Shown here: piece by piece, positions 43,185 through 51,666 of the stretch
Layout of the letters: each line of letters starts with the position of its first letter
Numbering within the stretch: position 1 is the stretch's first letter
Source: Bog-473 sp963783965
GTDB lineage: Bacteria > Actinomycetota > Acidimicrobiia > Acidimicrobiales > RAAP-2
DNA: 64,000 bases
Reading direction: 5' to 3'
Assembly (NCBI GenBank): GCA_963783965.1
Contig: CAWAPQ010000005.1
Location: forward strand, 186,001-250,000
Made by a program: the position numbers and the translations under genes
The notes under the pieces: generated by a model
The model's input: only the letters and a program-made list of their open reading frames with translations
Told to the model about the DNA's origin: nothing
Database searches by the model: none

Positions 43185-45292
43185 CAGATCGCACCCTTCT
43201 CGGGCTCGAGCACCTCATCGTCGGTCTCGAGAAGCCCGTCCTCCGGGGTGACAGCCACGCCCTCGGGCTCGAGGACGCCGTCGTCGAGCCCCAAGCCCTC
43301 GACGACGCCCGCGGCCGCTTCCTCCGCGGCGTCCTCCTCGCGGGCCGCCTGGGCCAGCACCTCGGCATAGAGCGGCGTGGAATTCAAGAGCTCGGCGTGG
43401 GTCCCGTCGGCGACGATCCGGCCGCCGTCGAGCAGCACGACCCGGTCGGCGAGGCTGATGGTCGAGAGGCGGTGGGCGATGATCAGCGTGGTGCGCCCCT
43501 CCATGAGGACGCGCAGCGCGGCGTGGATGCCCTGCTCCACCTTCACGTCGATGGCGCTGGTGGCGTCGTCGAGAATGAGGATGGGCGGGTTCACCAGCAG
43601 AGCGCGCGCAATGGCGATCCGCTGGCGCTGGCCGCCCGAGAGGGTGTAGCCGCGCTCGCCGACCACCGTCTCGTACCCGTCGGCCAGCCGGTTGATGAAC
43701 CCGGACGCGCCGGCGGCCTCGGCCGCGGCCTTGACCTCCTCCATGGAGGCGTCGGGCCGGCCGTAGGCGATGTTGTCCCGGATGGACACGGAGAAGAGGA
43801 AGGGCTCGTCGAGGACGACGCCGATGTTGCCGCGCAGGCTGGTGAGGGTGAGGTCGCGCACGTCGTGGCCGTCGACCCTGACCGTGCCGCCGGTGGCATC
43901 GTAGAAGCGGGCCAGGACGCGGGCCACGCTCGACTTGCCGCTGCCGGTCCGCCCCACCAGGGCCACCGTCTCGCCGGGGTGGAGGTGCAGGTCCAGGTGG
44001 CGCAGAATGTCCCGGCGCCCGTCGTTCTCGTCACCGGGTTTGGACAGGAGGCTGTCCGCCGCGTAGGCGAACGTGACATCGTCGAACTCGACGTCGCCCT
44101 GGCAGTTGACCAGGTCGATCGCGTCGGGGCGGTCGACGATCGTCGGCTGCTCGTCGAGAATCTCGTAAATGCGCTCGGCCGAAGCCGAGGCGCGCTGGCC
44201 CATCATGATGAGCATCCCCAGCATCATGAAGGGGGCCTGCATCATGATCAGGTACAGGTTGAACGAGACGATGGAGGCGACCGGCAGGCCCGAGTGGATG
44301 ACCATCCACCCGCCTACGAGGAGGACGAAGACCAGTCCGACCTGGGAGAGGTTCTGCACCAGCGGAGCGAAGCGGGCGCGCAGGTCGGCGTCCTTGATGT
44401 AGCCCCACTGCACCCGGTCGGCCGCCGTCGCCAGCTGGCGGAGCTGCTGCTGCTCGGCGGCGAAGCTGCGGACGACGCGCACGCCGTTCACGTTCTCGTC
44501 CACCACCGTCGCCACCTCGGCCAGGCGGGCCTGGATGATCCAGGACACGGGGAAGAGCGACTTCCGCATTTTGACGCCGACGAGGTAGATGAAGGGCATC
44601 GCCGCCATGGCCACGAAGGCCAGCGGCACGCTGATGGAGAGCATGAAGCCGAAGGCCACCAGCGCGATGGAGCACTGCACCAGGATCATGGGCGCGAACG
44701 TGAGGTACATCTGCACCGAGCGGATGTCCGAGTTGGCACGTGAGATCAGCTGGCCCGACTGCACCCGGTCGTAGAAGGGGAACGACATCCGCGTGAAGTG
44801 CTCGTAGAGGATGTTGCGCAGGTCGAATTCGATCGCGTACGCGACCTTGAAGAGATTGGTACGCGAGATGTAGCCGAAGAGCCCCGTGAACAACGCCAGG
44901 ACGGCGATCAACTCCACGTAGTTGTGCAATGGCTGCGTCTTGTTGATCAGCGCGTTGGTGATGCCGTTCTGGAGGATTTTGGGGATCCACACCTGAATGA
45001 TCAGCCCGAGGAACGAGAAGATGAGCGCGCTGAACCACTGCACCTTGTGCGCCATGACAATGGGTGTCGCCCGCTTGATCCACCCCTTGGAACGGTCCGG
45101 GTCCACGGTCGCGCTCGGTGCCTCGTAGCGGCTCGTCACCCCCATCGGGACGTAGGCGGCCAGCGGCAGCCGACGCACCCCGTCCTGGGTGTCGGCCTCC
45201 CGGGTGTCCGCCGCCCCGGTCGCGGTCCGGCCGTTCCCGGCGGTCTGCACCCCGGCGGGCGTGCCCTCGATCCTGTCCTCGGTCTTGCTCAC
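43184..45292 (-). CDS. ABC exporter half, degenerate ATP-site subunit
   Basis: 702-aa half-transporter with a polar N-terminal extension (about 75 aa) and an acidic C-terminal tail (rich in Glu/Asp, about 655-702). Walker A VALVGRTGSGKSSVAR and signature TLSGGQRQRIAIARAL are canonical. Walker B, however, reads ILILDDATSAID with Asp instead of catalytic Glu, and the Q-loop is GVVLDEPFLF with the Gln lost. These are hallmarks of the non-hydrolysing site in heterodimeric exporters. GTG 45292 overlaps the marR stop (GTGA). The pair with the 41259 gene forms the exporter. Confidence 0.93.
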   Translation of the reverse strand: MSKTEDRIEGTPAGVQTAGNGRTATGAADTREADTQDGVRRLPLAAYVPMGVTSRYEAPSATVDPDRSKGWIKRATPIVMAHKVQWFSALIFSFLGLIIQVWIPKILQNGITNALINKTQPLHNYVELIAVLALFTGLFGYISRTNLFKVAYAIEFDLRNILYEHFTRMSFPFYDRVQSGQLISRANSDIRSVQMYLTFAPMILVQCSIALVAFGFMLSISVPLAFVAMAAMPFIYLVGVKMRKSLFPVSWIIQARLAEVATVVDENVNGVRVVRSFAAEQQQLRQLATAADRVQWGYIKDADLRARFAPLVQNLSQVGLVFVLLVGGWMVIHSGLPVASIVSFNLYLIMMQAPFMMLGMLIMMGQRASASAERIYEILDEQPTIVDRPDAIDLVNCQGDVEFDDVTFAYAADSLLSKPGDENDGRRDILRHLDLHLHPGETVALVGRTGSGKSSVARVLARFYDATGGTVRVDGHDVRDLTLTSLRGNIGVVLDEPFLFSVSIRDNIAYGRPDASMEEVKAAAEAAGASGFINRLADGYETVVGERGYTLSGGQRQRIAIARALLVNPPILILDDATSAIDVKVEQGIHAALRVLMEGRTTLIIAHRLSTISLADRVVLLDGGRIVADGTHAELLNSTPLYAEVLAQAAREEDAAEEAAAGVVEGLGLDDGVLEPEGVAVTPEDGLLETDDEVLEPEKGAI

Positions 45293-45872
45293 CGGTGCGT
45301 CCCTTTCGGCGACGGTGTGGCCGGCGCGGTGACCGCAGCTTCGCTCCCGGTCCGACGTGGCCCCTGGCGCGACTCCACCATCGCCCGGGCCCACAGCTCG
45401 AGCGAGCGCAGCGCCATGGCCTCCTCTTTGTCCGGCAGGTGGCCGGCGATGGCGACCAGGTACTCGTCCACGACGACGTCGGCCCGGGCCAGCGTGCTGA
45501 CTCCCTCGGGCGTCAGGCGCAGCTCGACCCGGCGGCGGTCGGCATCCTCCTGCCTGCGGTCGACGAAGCCGCGCGCCACCAGGCCGTCGATCAGGGCGGT
45601 GATGGAGGGCCGGCGGACGGCCAGGCGGTCGGCGAGGCCGGAGGCGGCCGCCGATCCTTCGGCCAGGATTCCCAGCACCCGGTACTGCGGAAGGGTCAGC
45701 TCCACCTGGGCCAACGCCACCTCCACCCGCTTGGAGAGCCAGGCCGCGACGCGGCCGTACGTGCCCAGGACCGGGGCGCGGCGCTCGCTTTGGACCGGGC
45801 GCGGCCGCCGCCTTTGCCGCCTGATGCCGCGTCAGTGGAGGGGGGTGAGGTGACAGACACTTCGACCATCAT
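45289..45872 (-). CDS. MarR-family regulator of the ABC exporter (frameshifted)
   Basis: Winged-helix repressor. The core reads LTLPQYRVLGILAEGSAAAS, LAVRRPSITALIDGLVARG, VDRRQEDADRRRVELRLTPE. The first ordinary start in that frame (GTG 45726) cuts off the first helix, yet sequence just upstream (LGTYGRVAAWLSKRVEVALA) is clearly MarR-like. A frame starting at ATG 45872/45869 (MVEVSVTSPPST) joins it if one base is added at the G4 run 45773-45776. So the full gene probably starts at 45872 with a one-base lesion or sequencing error. It is first in the operon with both ABC genes and just below its operator. Confidence 0.8.
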
Positions 45873-45874
45873 AC

Positions 45875-45891
45875 AGTTAGACACTCTAACT
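45875..45891. promoter_or_regulatory. MarR-type operator, AGTTAGA-N3-TCTAACT
   Basis: Perfect 7-bp arms with a 3-bp centre, placed directly in front of the regulator's likely start and over its promoter. The size and symmetry fit a MarR dimer site. Confidence 0.7.
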
Positions 45892-45932
45892 ACGTGCCGT
45901 CGGATGCCCGGCCGGGACCCGCAGGGACGGGC

Positions 45933-46373
45933 TCAGGGCACCCGTGTCCCCCATTCGGGGTCCAGTTGCCGTAGGAACAGGTCGCACCGCACTTCCTCGT
46001 CGACCTCGCCGATGGCACCGGCCGCCAGCTGCAGCATGTGCAGCGAACGGAGAAAGCCGCGGTTGGGCTCGTCCCGCCACCGCACGTAGCCCGAGCCGCG
46101 CCATCCGGCGGCCCGCAGCGCATCGAGCCCTCGGTGGTAGCCCACTCGCGCAAAGGCATACCGATCGATGGGGTCGTCCGCGAGCTCGGCCAGGTCCGCC
46201 CAGGCCTGCAGGCAGTGCGGGTCCCGGGCCGCCACCGCAGCGACCGCCCCGCGACGACGCTCCGCAGGGAGGGACCGGGCCTCGTCGAGCGCGCTGGCCA
46301 GCTCCGGGTCGATGGGGTCGAGGACGGTCTCGGGGCTCCCGGAGGTGAATTGGACTGCATGTTCGGGGGTCAC
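45933..46373 (-). CDS. DUF3151 family protein
   Basis: 146-aa cytoplasmic protein of a family largely limited to actinobacteria. Helical pattern: LASALDEARSLPAERRRGAV, CLQAWADLAELADDPIDRYA, FARVGYHRGLDALRAAGWRG, then VRWRDEPNRGFLRSLHMLQL. It resembles a TPR-like helical repeat; function unknown. GTG 46373 is the start. It diverges from the thioesterase gene at 46482, sharing a 108-bp promoter region. Confidence 0.85.
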   Translation of the reverse strand: MTPEHAVQFTSGSPETVLDPIDPELASALDEARSLPAERRRGAVAAVAARDPHCLQAWADLAELADDPIDRYAFARVGYHRGLDALRAAGWRGSGYVRWRDEPNRGFLRSLHMLQLAAGAIGEVDEEVRCDLFLRQLDPEWGTRVP

Positions 46374-46468
46374 CCACCCATGGTACGAGCGCCGATTGGC
46401 GCCCGAGCACAGCGTGGTCCGCCTGGGCAGCGGTCTCGGCCGAATGTCGGGGCGAAGAGAGCCGGCAG

Positions 46469-46474
46469 TACTCT
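46469..46474 (+). promoter_or_regulatory. -10 element TACTCT for the thioesterase gene
   Basis: TACTCT ends 7 nt before GTG 46482, as in other leaderless starts here. Confidence 0.5.
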
Positions 46475-46481
46475 TCCCGCC

Positions 46482-47210
46482 GTGTTGACGCCCGACCCCA
46501 GGCCGACGTCATTCCAGAACCATCCGGGACTCCGTGATCGCGAGCCCGAGGCACGCGAGCTGGCTGAGGTCCTGCGCCGCCTGATCCGGCTGTCGGTCAG
46601 CGCGGCGCCGCCCGCCAAGGAGACCGCCGAGCTGACCGCCCGTCTGGTCGAGCTGGCCGACGGGCTCGAAGCGCACCTGCCCCCGGACCCGTTGCCCCGT
46701 TTCATCCCACCCGCCGAGGAGGATCCGCCCGGAGACGTGCCGCTGGGGGGCGCCATGCCCTATGACGTCGTGGTCGGGCCGTTCAACCCGGTGGCCCTGC
46801 CCGTCGTCCTCGACTTCGAGCCCCCCAAGGCGCTCGGCCGCGCCACCTTCGACGTCACCTACGAGGGAGCGCCGGGGTGTGTCCACGGAGCGGTGCTGGC
46901 GGCGACCTTCGACATCATCCTCACTGCGGCCAATGCGATCGTCGGCGCCGTCGGACCGACCGTGTCATTGGCCCTGCGCTACCTGCGACCCACGCTCACC
47001 AATGAGGAAGCCGTCTTCGAGGGATGGGTGACCGAGACCACCGATCGCCGGATCTTCAGCAAGGGCCGCATCGTGCAGGGTGGGGTGGTCACGGTTGAGG
47101 CCGACGGCGTGTTCGCCATCTTCAATCAGGAACGTGTCAACCAGTTGGCGTCCAGCCGGCGCCGCCCTTCCGACGCCGGCGCCGACTCCGCAGGAACGGC
47201 GGGGGCATAG
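46482..47210 (+). CDS. PaaI-family hotdog thioesterase with N-terminal extension
   Basis: 242 aa. An N-terminal helical part (about 1-90: ELAEVLRRLIRLSVSAAPPA, TAELTARLVELADGLEAHLP) is followed by a hotdog domain with GAPGCVHGAVLAATFDIILT (active-site loop), PTVSLALRYLRPTLTNEEAV and SKGRIVQGGVVTVEADGVFA. The family hydrolyses acyl-CoA or aryl-CoA. A second, different thioesterase gene follows 9 bp downstream, so both may serve one pathway. Confidence 0.84.
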   Translation: MLTPDPRPTSFQNHPGLRDREPEARELAEVLRRLIRLSVSAAPPAKETAELTARLVELADGLEAHLPPDPLPRFIPPAEEDPPGDVPLGGAMPYDVVVGPFNPVALPVVLDFEPPKALGRATFDVTYEGAPGCVHGAVLAATFDIILTAANAIVGAVGPTVSLALRYLRPTLTNEEAVFEGWVTETTDRRIFSKGRIVQGGVVTVEADGVFAIFNQERVNQLASSRRRPSDAGADSAGTAGA

Positions 47211-47219
47211 CGCCCGATC

Positions 47220-47672
47220 ATGGCCCGTCAGTCCCTGGAACCCACGCGCGACCCGGCGGACTATTCGTTCACCCATCGGCTCCGCACCCGCTTTGCCGAA
47301 ACCGATGCGATGGGGATCATCCATCACGCGGCGTACCTGCCGTATCTCGAGGAGGCCCGGGTCGAGTATCTCCGCTCCATCGGGCACCCCTATGACGCCG
47401 TGCGTGCGGGCGACTCGGGTGATGCCCGGGAGTTCCCGGTGCTCGAGGTTTCCGTCCAGTACCGCCAGCCTCTGCGCTTCGACGACGAGGTCGCTGTGTC
47501 GTTGCGCATCGGCGCCGTCCGTGGCGCCACGTTCCAGATCGCCTACCTCTTGACCGTGGGCACCGAGGCACGCGCGACGGCGGTCACGGTGCACGGCTGT
47601 GTCGACGGGCTCGCCCGACCGGCCCGGCTGCCGACGTGGGTCGCACAGGCGGTCGACAACCACCACAGGTGA
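47220..47672 (+). CDS. YbgC/4HBT-type acyl-CoA thioesterase
   Basis: 150-aa hotdog thioesterase. RTRFAETDAMGIIHHAAYLP has the 4HBT/YbgC active-site Asp and the HH following it, and YLEEARVEYLRSIGHPYDAV and VQYRQPLRFDDEVAVSLRIG are typical. It hydrolyses short acyl- or 4-hydroxybenzoyl-type CoA thioesters. It starts 9 bp after the PaaI-type gene and is surely co-transcribed with it. It converges with the TetR gene, 57 bp apart. Confidence 0.89.
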   Translation: MARQSLEPTRDPADYSFTHRLRTRFAETDAMGIIHHAAYLPYLEEARVEYLRSIGHPYDAVRAGDSGDAREFPVLEVSVQYRQPLRFDDEVAVSLRIGAVRGATFQIAYLLTVGTEARATAVTVHGCVDGLARPARLPTWVAQAVDNHHR

Positions 47673-47729
47673 ATCAGCTCGCCACGGCTCGAGGGCGTCG
47701 CCACTCCGCGCCGACGCTCCGGACGCGCT

Positions 47730-48314
47730 TCAGAGAGCCGAGACGATCCCCGCGAACGTGTCCGTCATGGCCTTCTTCGCCGTGAACGGGTCATCGGACC
47801 GGGCCACGACCATGCCGGCCTGCATCACGGCGCCGAGGAGGAGGTGCGTCAGCGGATCGACCGCTGACTCCTCAATCCGGCCCATCTCCGCCGCGACGCT
47901 CAGCACCGCCTTGATGGTGCCGAAGGCGTAGCGCTCGTCGAGCTCGTGCCACAGGTCCCAGCCGAGGACCGTGGGGCCGTCGAGCATGACGATGCGCTGC
48001 ACCTCGGGGTTGACGCACTGATCGAGGAACGCGTCGAAGCCGAGCTCGAGGATCCGCATCGGGTCGGTCTCGCCGCTGCTGGACGCGACCTCCAGCACCT
48101 GGGCCGTGAGCTCGTCCTCCACCTGCTCGAACGTGGCCTGGAAGAGATCCGTCTTGCTCGGGAAGTGGTGGTACAGCGCGCCACGACTGACGTTGGCCTC
48201 GCTGAGGATCTCCTCGGTGGAGGTGGCCGCGAACCCCTTCGCCGCGAACAGGCGCCGCGCCGTGGCGATCAGCCGGCCGCGGGTGGCCTCCGTGCGTTCC
48301 GCCTGCGTGGGCAC
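47730..48314 (-). CDS. TetR/AcrR-family regulator
   Basis: 194-aa repressor. The N-terminal HTH is RGRLIATARRLFAAKGFAAT, STEEILSEANVSRGALYHHF and PSKTDLFQATFEQVEDEL. The C-terminal ligand domain has MRILELGFDAFLDQCVNPEV. GTG 48314 is 6 nt from a TAGGAT hexamer (leaderless). It is divergent from the alpha/beta hydrolase gene, with a long inverted repeat between them, so it most likely represses itself and the hydrolase, with the hydrolase substrate or product as ligand. Confidence 0.91.
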   Translation of the reverse strand: MPTQAERTEATRGRLIATARRLFAAKGFAATSTEEILSEANVSRGALYHHFPSKTDLFQATFEQVEDELTAQVLEVASSSGETDPMRILELGFDAFLDQCVNPEVQRIVMLDGPTVLGWDLWHELDERYAFGTIKAVLSVAAEMGRIEESAVDPLTHLLLGAVMQAGMVVARSDDPFTAKKAMTDTFAGIVSAL

Positions 48315-48320
48315 AGCGAA

Positions 48321-48326
48321 ATCCTA
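48321..48326 (-). promoter_or_regulatory. -10 element TAGGAT for the TetR gene
   Basis: Minus-strand TAGGAT ends 6 nt before GTG 48314. Confidence 0.5.
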
Positions 48327-48333
48327 CCTGGCT

Positions 48334-48362
48334 CTTTACAAACAGACAGTTGGTATGTAAAG
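48334..48362. promoter_or_regulatory. 29-bp TetR-type operator between divergent genes
   Basis: Arms CTTTACA (48334-48340) and TGTAAAG (48356-48362) are perfect, and inner bases pair at four more positions (11 of 14 pairs). The site covers the -10 region of the hydrolase promoter (TAAAGT at 48358-48363). Confidence 0.7.
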
Positions 48363-48363
48363 T
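48358..48363 (+). promoter_or_regulatory. -10 element TAAAGT for the hydrolase gene
   Basis: TAAAGT ends 6 nt before ATG 48370 and lies within the right arm of the operator, so repressor binding would block it. Confidence 0.5.
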
Positions 48364-48369
48364 GTCCTC

Positions 48370-49284
48370 ATGACCCCTTTCCCCCAAACACAGAGTGCAC
48401 AGCCCGACCTCTCCGCTCCGACTCTGCTCCCGCGCCGCACGATCAGCCTCAGCGGGGGAGAGGTGGCCTATGTCGAGCAAGGCGACGCAGGCGATGACGC
48501 GCCGGCGGCGCTCTTCGTCCACGGAGTCCTCGTGAATGCGGATATCTGGCGAAACGTCATCTGGGACGTCGCCCACATGCGCCGGTGCCTCGCCCCTGAT
48601 CTGCCGGCGCACGGGGCGACGCCGGTGCCTGCGGGCGAGGCGGCCGACCTCTCGCTGCACGGCCTCGCCGCCATGCTCGACGAGCTGTGCGGGCGGCTCG
48701 GGCTGGCCCAGGTCGACCTCGTGGCCAATGACACGGGCGGCGCGGTGGCCCAGGTCTTCGCGGCGCGCTACCCCGAACGCATCCGCACACTGACGCTGAC
48801 CAACTGCGACGTCCACGACAACTTCCCGCCCGAGGCCTTCAGGCCCTTTGTCGATCTCGCCGCATCGGGTGAGTTCGGGCCCCTGGTGGCGGCGATGGCC
48901 GGCGACCTGGCGCTGGCACGCTCGGAAGCCGGGTTCGGCATGGGGTACGCGCATCCGGAGCAACTTCCCGACGACCTTCTCGCCAGTTACCTCCAGCCGT
49001 TCGTCCCGGATCAGGGCAAGGGACTCGAACGCCTGCTGACGGCGTCGTCGGCAGCGGAGCTCATGTCGGTCGAGCCGCTTCTGGCCGAGTTGCGTGCTCC
49101 GGTCCAGATTGCGTGGGGGACCGGTGATGCTTTCTTCGAGCCACAGTGGGCCGAGCGGCTCGCGGCCATGATCCCCGGCGTCGAGCGCGTCACCCTCGTC
49201 CCGGACGCGATGTTGTTCTGGCCCGACGAGCGGGCAGCAGATCTGGTCGCGCTCTTGCGTGACTTCTGGAAGGCACACGTCTGA
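48370..49284 (+). CDS. Alpha/beta hydrolase with Asp nucleophile (dehalogenase/epoxide-hydrolase-like)
   Basis: 304-aa alpha/beta hydrolase. The oxyanion region is ALFVHGVLVNADIWRNVIWD. The nucleophile elbow reads DLVANDTGGAVAQVFAARYP, where Asp replaces the usual Ser. That points to haloalkane-dehalogenase- or epoxide-hydrolase-like chemistry rather than an esterase. VQIAWGTGDAFFEPQWAERL gives the acid region; a catalytic His is not obvious near the end (VTLVPDAMLFWPDERAADLV), which is odd. ATG 48370; control by the divergent TetR protein is likely. Confidence 0.82.
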   Translation: MTPFPQTQSAQPDLSAPTLLPRRTISLSGGEVAYVEQGDAGDDAPAALFVHGVLVNADIWRNVIWDVAHMRRCLAPDLPAHGATPVPAGEAADLSLHGLAAMLDELCGRLGLAQVDLVANDTGGAVAQVFAARYPERIRTLTLTNCDVHDNFPPEAFRPFVDLAASGEFGPLVAAMAGDLALARSEAGFGMGYAHPEQLPDDLLASYLQPFVPDQGKGLERLLTASSAAELMSVEPLLAELRAPVQIAWGTGDAFFEPQWAERLAAMIPGVERVTLVPDAMLFWPDERAADLVALLRDFWKAHV

Positions 49285-49311
49285 TCGCCGCCGCAGCGAT
49301 GGGCGCGATCC

Positions 49312-49857
49312 TCAGGCCGGGTGGCCGGGATGGAGCGGCGGCGCGCCCCTGAACGTGAGCAACCCGGCATGGCCTCCCGAGACGGCGCGTACCCCACGCA
49401 TGAGAAAGGCCTCGTGATCACCCACGGAGAAGTGACCGAGGATCGGGCCCTCCATGCTCACCGCGGCATCCACCAGCAGTGGTGCTCCCGTGGAGCCAAG
49501 ACGCCAATCGACCGACGCGAACTTGTCGACGACATCACCGGTCTCCTCGCCGAAGAGGCGGGCGAGGTCGACCTGATGCTGACCGAGGAGATGAAGGCCC
49601 ATTCCCGTTGAACGCTCGGCCACGCCGAGGGTGTGGTTCACCTTGGAGATGCAGACGAGAAAGTTGGGTGGGTCGATGCTGCACTGCGTCACGAAGCCCG
49701 CGAGGCAGCCACTCATGTCCGTCTCAGGTGACCGGACAGTAACCACGTAGTAGGCGTAGTCGATCAGGTCGAAGAACGGGCCGAGTCCGTCGGTGTCGGT
49801 CACCGGCGCAGCGCCTGATCTGCCGTACCGAAACCCACCGCCGTCCTCCAATGCCAT
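49312..49857 (-). CDS. Flavin reductase-like domain protein
   Basis: 181-aa flavin-reductase-fold protein: YAYYVVTVRSPETDMSGCLA, GFVTQCSIDPPNFLVCISKV, NHTLGVAERSTGMGLHLLGQ, then DLARLFGEETGDVVDKFASV. This matches the FMN-binding core of the FlRed family, which supplies reduced flavin to monooxygenases. The N-terminus before MALEDGGG looks unrelated, hence ATG 49857. It is divergent from the MFS pump with a 21-bp inverted repeat between them; no partner monooxygenase is adjacent. Confidence 0.83.
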   Translation of the reverse strand: MALEDGGGFRYGRSGAAPVTDTDGLGPFFDLIDYAYYVVTVRSPETDMSGCLAGFVTQCSIDPPNFLVCISKVNHTLGVAERSTGMGLHLLGQHQVDLARLFGEETGDVVDKFASVDWRLGSTGAPLLVDAAVSMEGPILGHFSVGDHEAFLMRGVRAVSGGHAGLLTFRGAPPLHPGHPA

Positions 49858-49952
49858 CAGCCGCACCCCAACCAACAGACACGTCCGAGGGGTGTCCCGC
49901 GGGAAGGTCGGCATCCGGCCGCCCACTCCGGCGGCACCCCGTTGGGGGTTCC

Positions 49953-49973
49953 CCTACCCGCCCGGTGGGTAGG
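49953..49973. promoter_or_regulatory. 21-bp inverted repeat CCTACCC-N7-GGGTAGG
   Basis: Perfect 7-bp arms (49953-49959 and 49967-49973), with two further paired positions in the centre. It lies between the divergent flavin reductase and MFS genes and is probably an operator. No regulator gene is next to it. Confidence 0.55.
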
Positions 49974-50043
49974 CAAAACTCGTGTCTATGAGTCGCCGAA
50001 GCCGTTCGCTGGGCCGCGCGCTGCCCGAGGGAGGCTGTTACTC

Positions 50044-51666
50044 GTGACGCAAGGGGTCCCCGGCGCCATCGGTATTGACGGCGCGCCGGCAGGGTTCGAT
50101 ATCAAGAAGGGCGGGCTCGGATCGGCCGCCCAGGCCCTTGCTCTCGCCACGTTGTGCGGGGTCCTCTTCCTCACCTTCCTCGACAACACCGTCGTCAGCG
50201 TCGGGCTGGCCAACGTCCAGAGCGATCTCCACGCTGGCGTCACCTCGCTGCAGTGGGTGGTCAACGGCTATGCGCTCACGTTCGCCAGCTTCATGCTGGT
50301 CGCCGGCATGCTCGGCGACATCTTCGGCCGCAAGCGAGTCATGCTCGTCGGGGTGGCCATCTTCTGCGGCGGCTCCGTCATGGCTGCGCTGGCGGGCAAT
50401 GTCGATTGGCTCATCGCCGGCCGGGTGATCATGGGCATCGGCGCCGCGGCGAGCGAGCCCGGCACTCTGTCGATCATCAGGCACGTGTACCCGGATCGGG
50501 AGACTCGCGCCGACGCGCTCGGGGTGTGGGCTGCCGTGTCGGGACTTGCTTTGGCCCTGGGACCCGTCATCGGTGGCGCCCTCGTTGGCTTCTCCAGCTG
50601 GCGGGCCATCTTCTGGTTCAACCTGGGGTTTGGTGTCGTCGCGTTCATTTTGGCGGCGGTGGCCGTGCCCGAGACGGCCGACCGCCAGGGACGCCGTATC
50701 GATGTCTTGGGATTCCTGTTCGGCGCTGCATTCCTCGCGTGCATCTCGTTCGCGGTGATCCAGGGAGAGGAGTCCGGGTACACCGCACCGTGGATTGTGA
50801 CGCTCTTCGTCCTGTGCGGCCTCTCGGGCATTGCGTTCGTCATCACGGAGAAGAAGGTCAAGAGCCCGATGCTCGATCTGTCGATGTTCCGACTCCCTCC
50901 TTTTGCCGGCTCCAACTTCGTGGCATTCGTCGCGTACTTCGGCACGTTCTCCATCTTCTTCTTTACGGCTCTGTATCTGCAGGTCGTGGCCAACGCGTCG
51001 GCCTACCAGACGGCAGTGGACTTCCTTCCGATGGCGGTCGGGCTGATCGTCGCCTCCGCACTCACCGGGCCGCTGGTGGCGCGTATCGGACCACGTTGGC
51101 CGATGGTCATCGGGTGCCTTCTGGCGGGGGGCGGCATCCTCGTGGCCAACGCGGTGCTCTCGCCAACGGTCGACTTCGGGACCCTTGGTTGGGTGCTTCC
51201 GCTCGCAGGCGTCGGCATCGGCATGTTGCTGGTGCCCGTGACGTCCGTCCCTCTCAGCGTGGTGCCCCCGGAGCGCTCGGGAATGGCGGCGTCCGCCACC
51301 AACACGAGCCGAGAAATGGGCGCCGTGTTCGGCGTGGCCATCCTCGGCTCCATCGTCAACGCCAAGCTGACGGGTGACCTCGCCGCGCGCCTGAAGGCCA
51401 TCGGCATCCCCCCGAACTTTCAGAGCCTGGTGGAGCACGCCATTCAGACGGGCGGAGCCTCGAGCGGAGGGGCGGCCAGCAGCGCCGAGCATTCCAAGAA
51501 CGAGGCGGTGGCAAAAATCGCCACGAAGGTGGTCAACGCGGCCTACAACGCCTTCGGATCGGGGTTGCACGAGGCTCTGGTGTTGTCAGGGGGCCTCATC
51601 CTTGTCGGCGCGGTGGTCGCAGCGTTCACCATTCACCGCATTGCGGGGAAGACCTTCGAGCTCTAA
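50044..51666 (+). CDS. DHA2-family MFS drug:H+ antiporter
   Basis: 540-aa efflux pump with about 14 membrane helices. Motif A appears as LGDIFGRKRVMLVG, motif D1 as LFLTFLDNTVVSVGLANVQ, and SLQWVVNGYALTFASFMLVA and AVSGLALALGPVIGGALVGF (motif C) are the EmrB/QacA signatures. GTG 50044 is preferred: GGGAGG lies about 9 nt upstream. A longer reading frame from 49942 would run over the inverted repeat at 49953. It is likely controlled through that repeat. Confidence 0.92.
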   Translation: MTQGVPGAIGIDGAPAGFDIKKGGLGSAAQALALATLCGVLFLTFLDNTVVSVGLANVQSDLHAGVTSLQWVVNGYALTFASFMLVAGMLGDIFGRKRVMLVGVAIFCGGSVMAALAGNVDWLIAGRVIMGIGAAASEPGTLSIIRHVYPDRETRADALGVWAAVSGLALALGPVIGGALVGFSSWRAIFWFNLGFGVVAFILAAVAVPETADRQGRRIDVLGFLFGAAFLACISFAVIQGEESGYTAPWIVTLFVLCGLSGIAFVITEKKVKSPMLDLSMFRLPPFAGSNFVAFVAYFGTFSIFFFTALYLQVVANASAYQTAVDFLPMAVGLIVASALTGPLVARIGPRWPMVIGCLLAGGGILVANAVLSPTVDFGTLGWVLPLAGVGIGMLLVPVTSVPLSVVPPERSGMAASATNTSREMGAVFGVAILGSIVNAKLTGDLAARLKAIGIPPNFQSLVEHAIQTGGASSGGAASSAEHSKNEAVAKIATKVVNAAYNAFGSGLHEALVLSGGLILVGAVVAAFTIHRIAGKTFEL

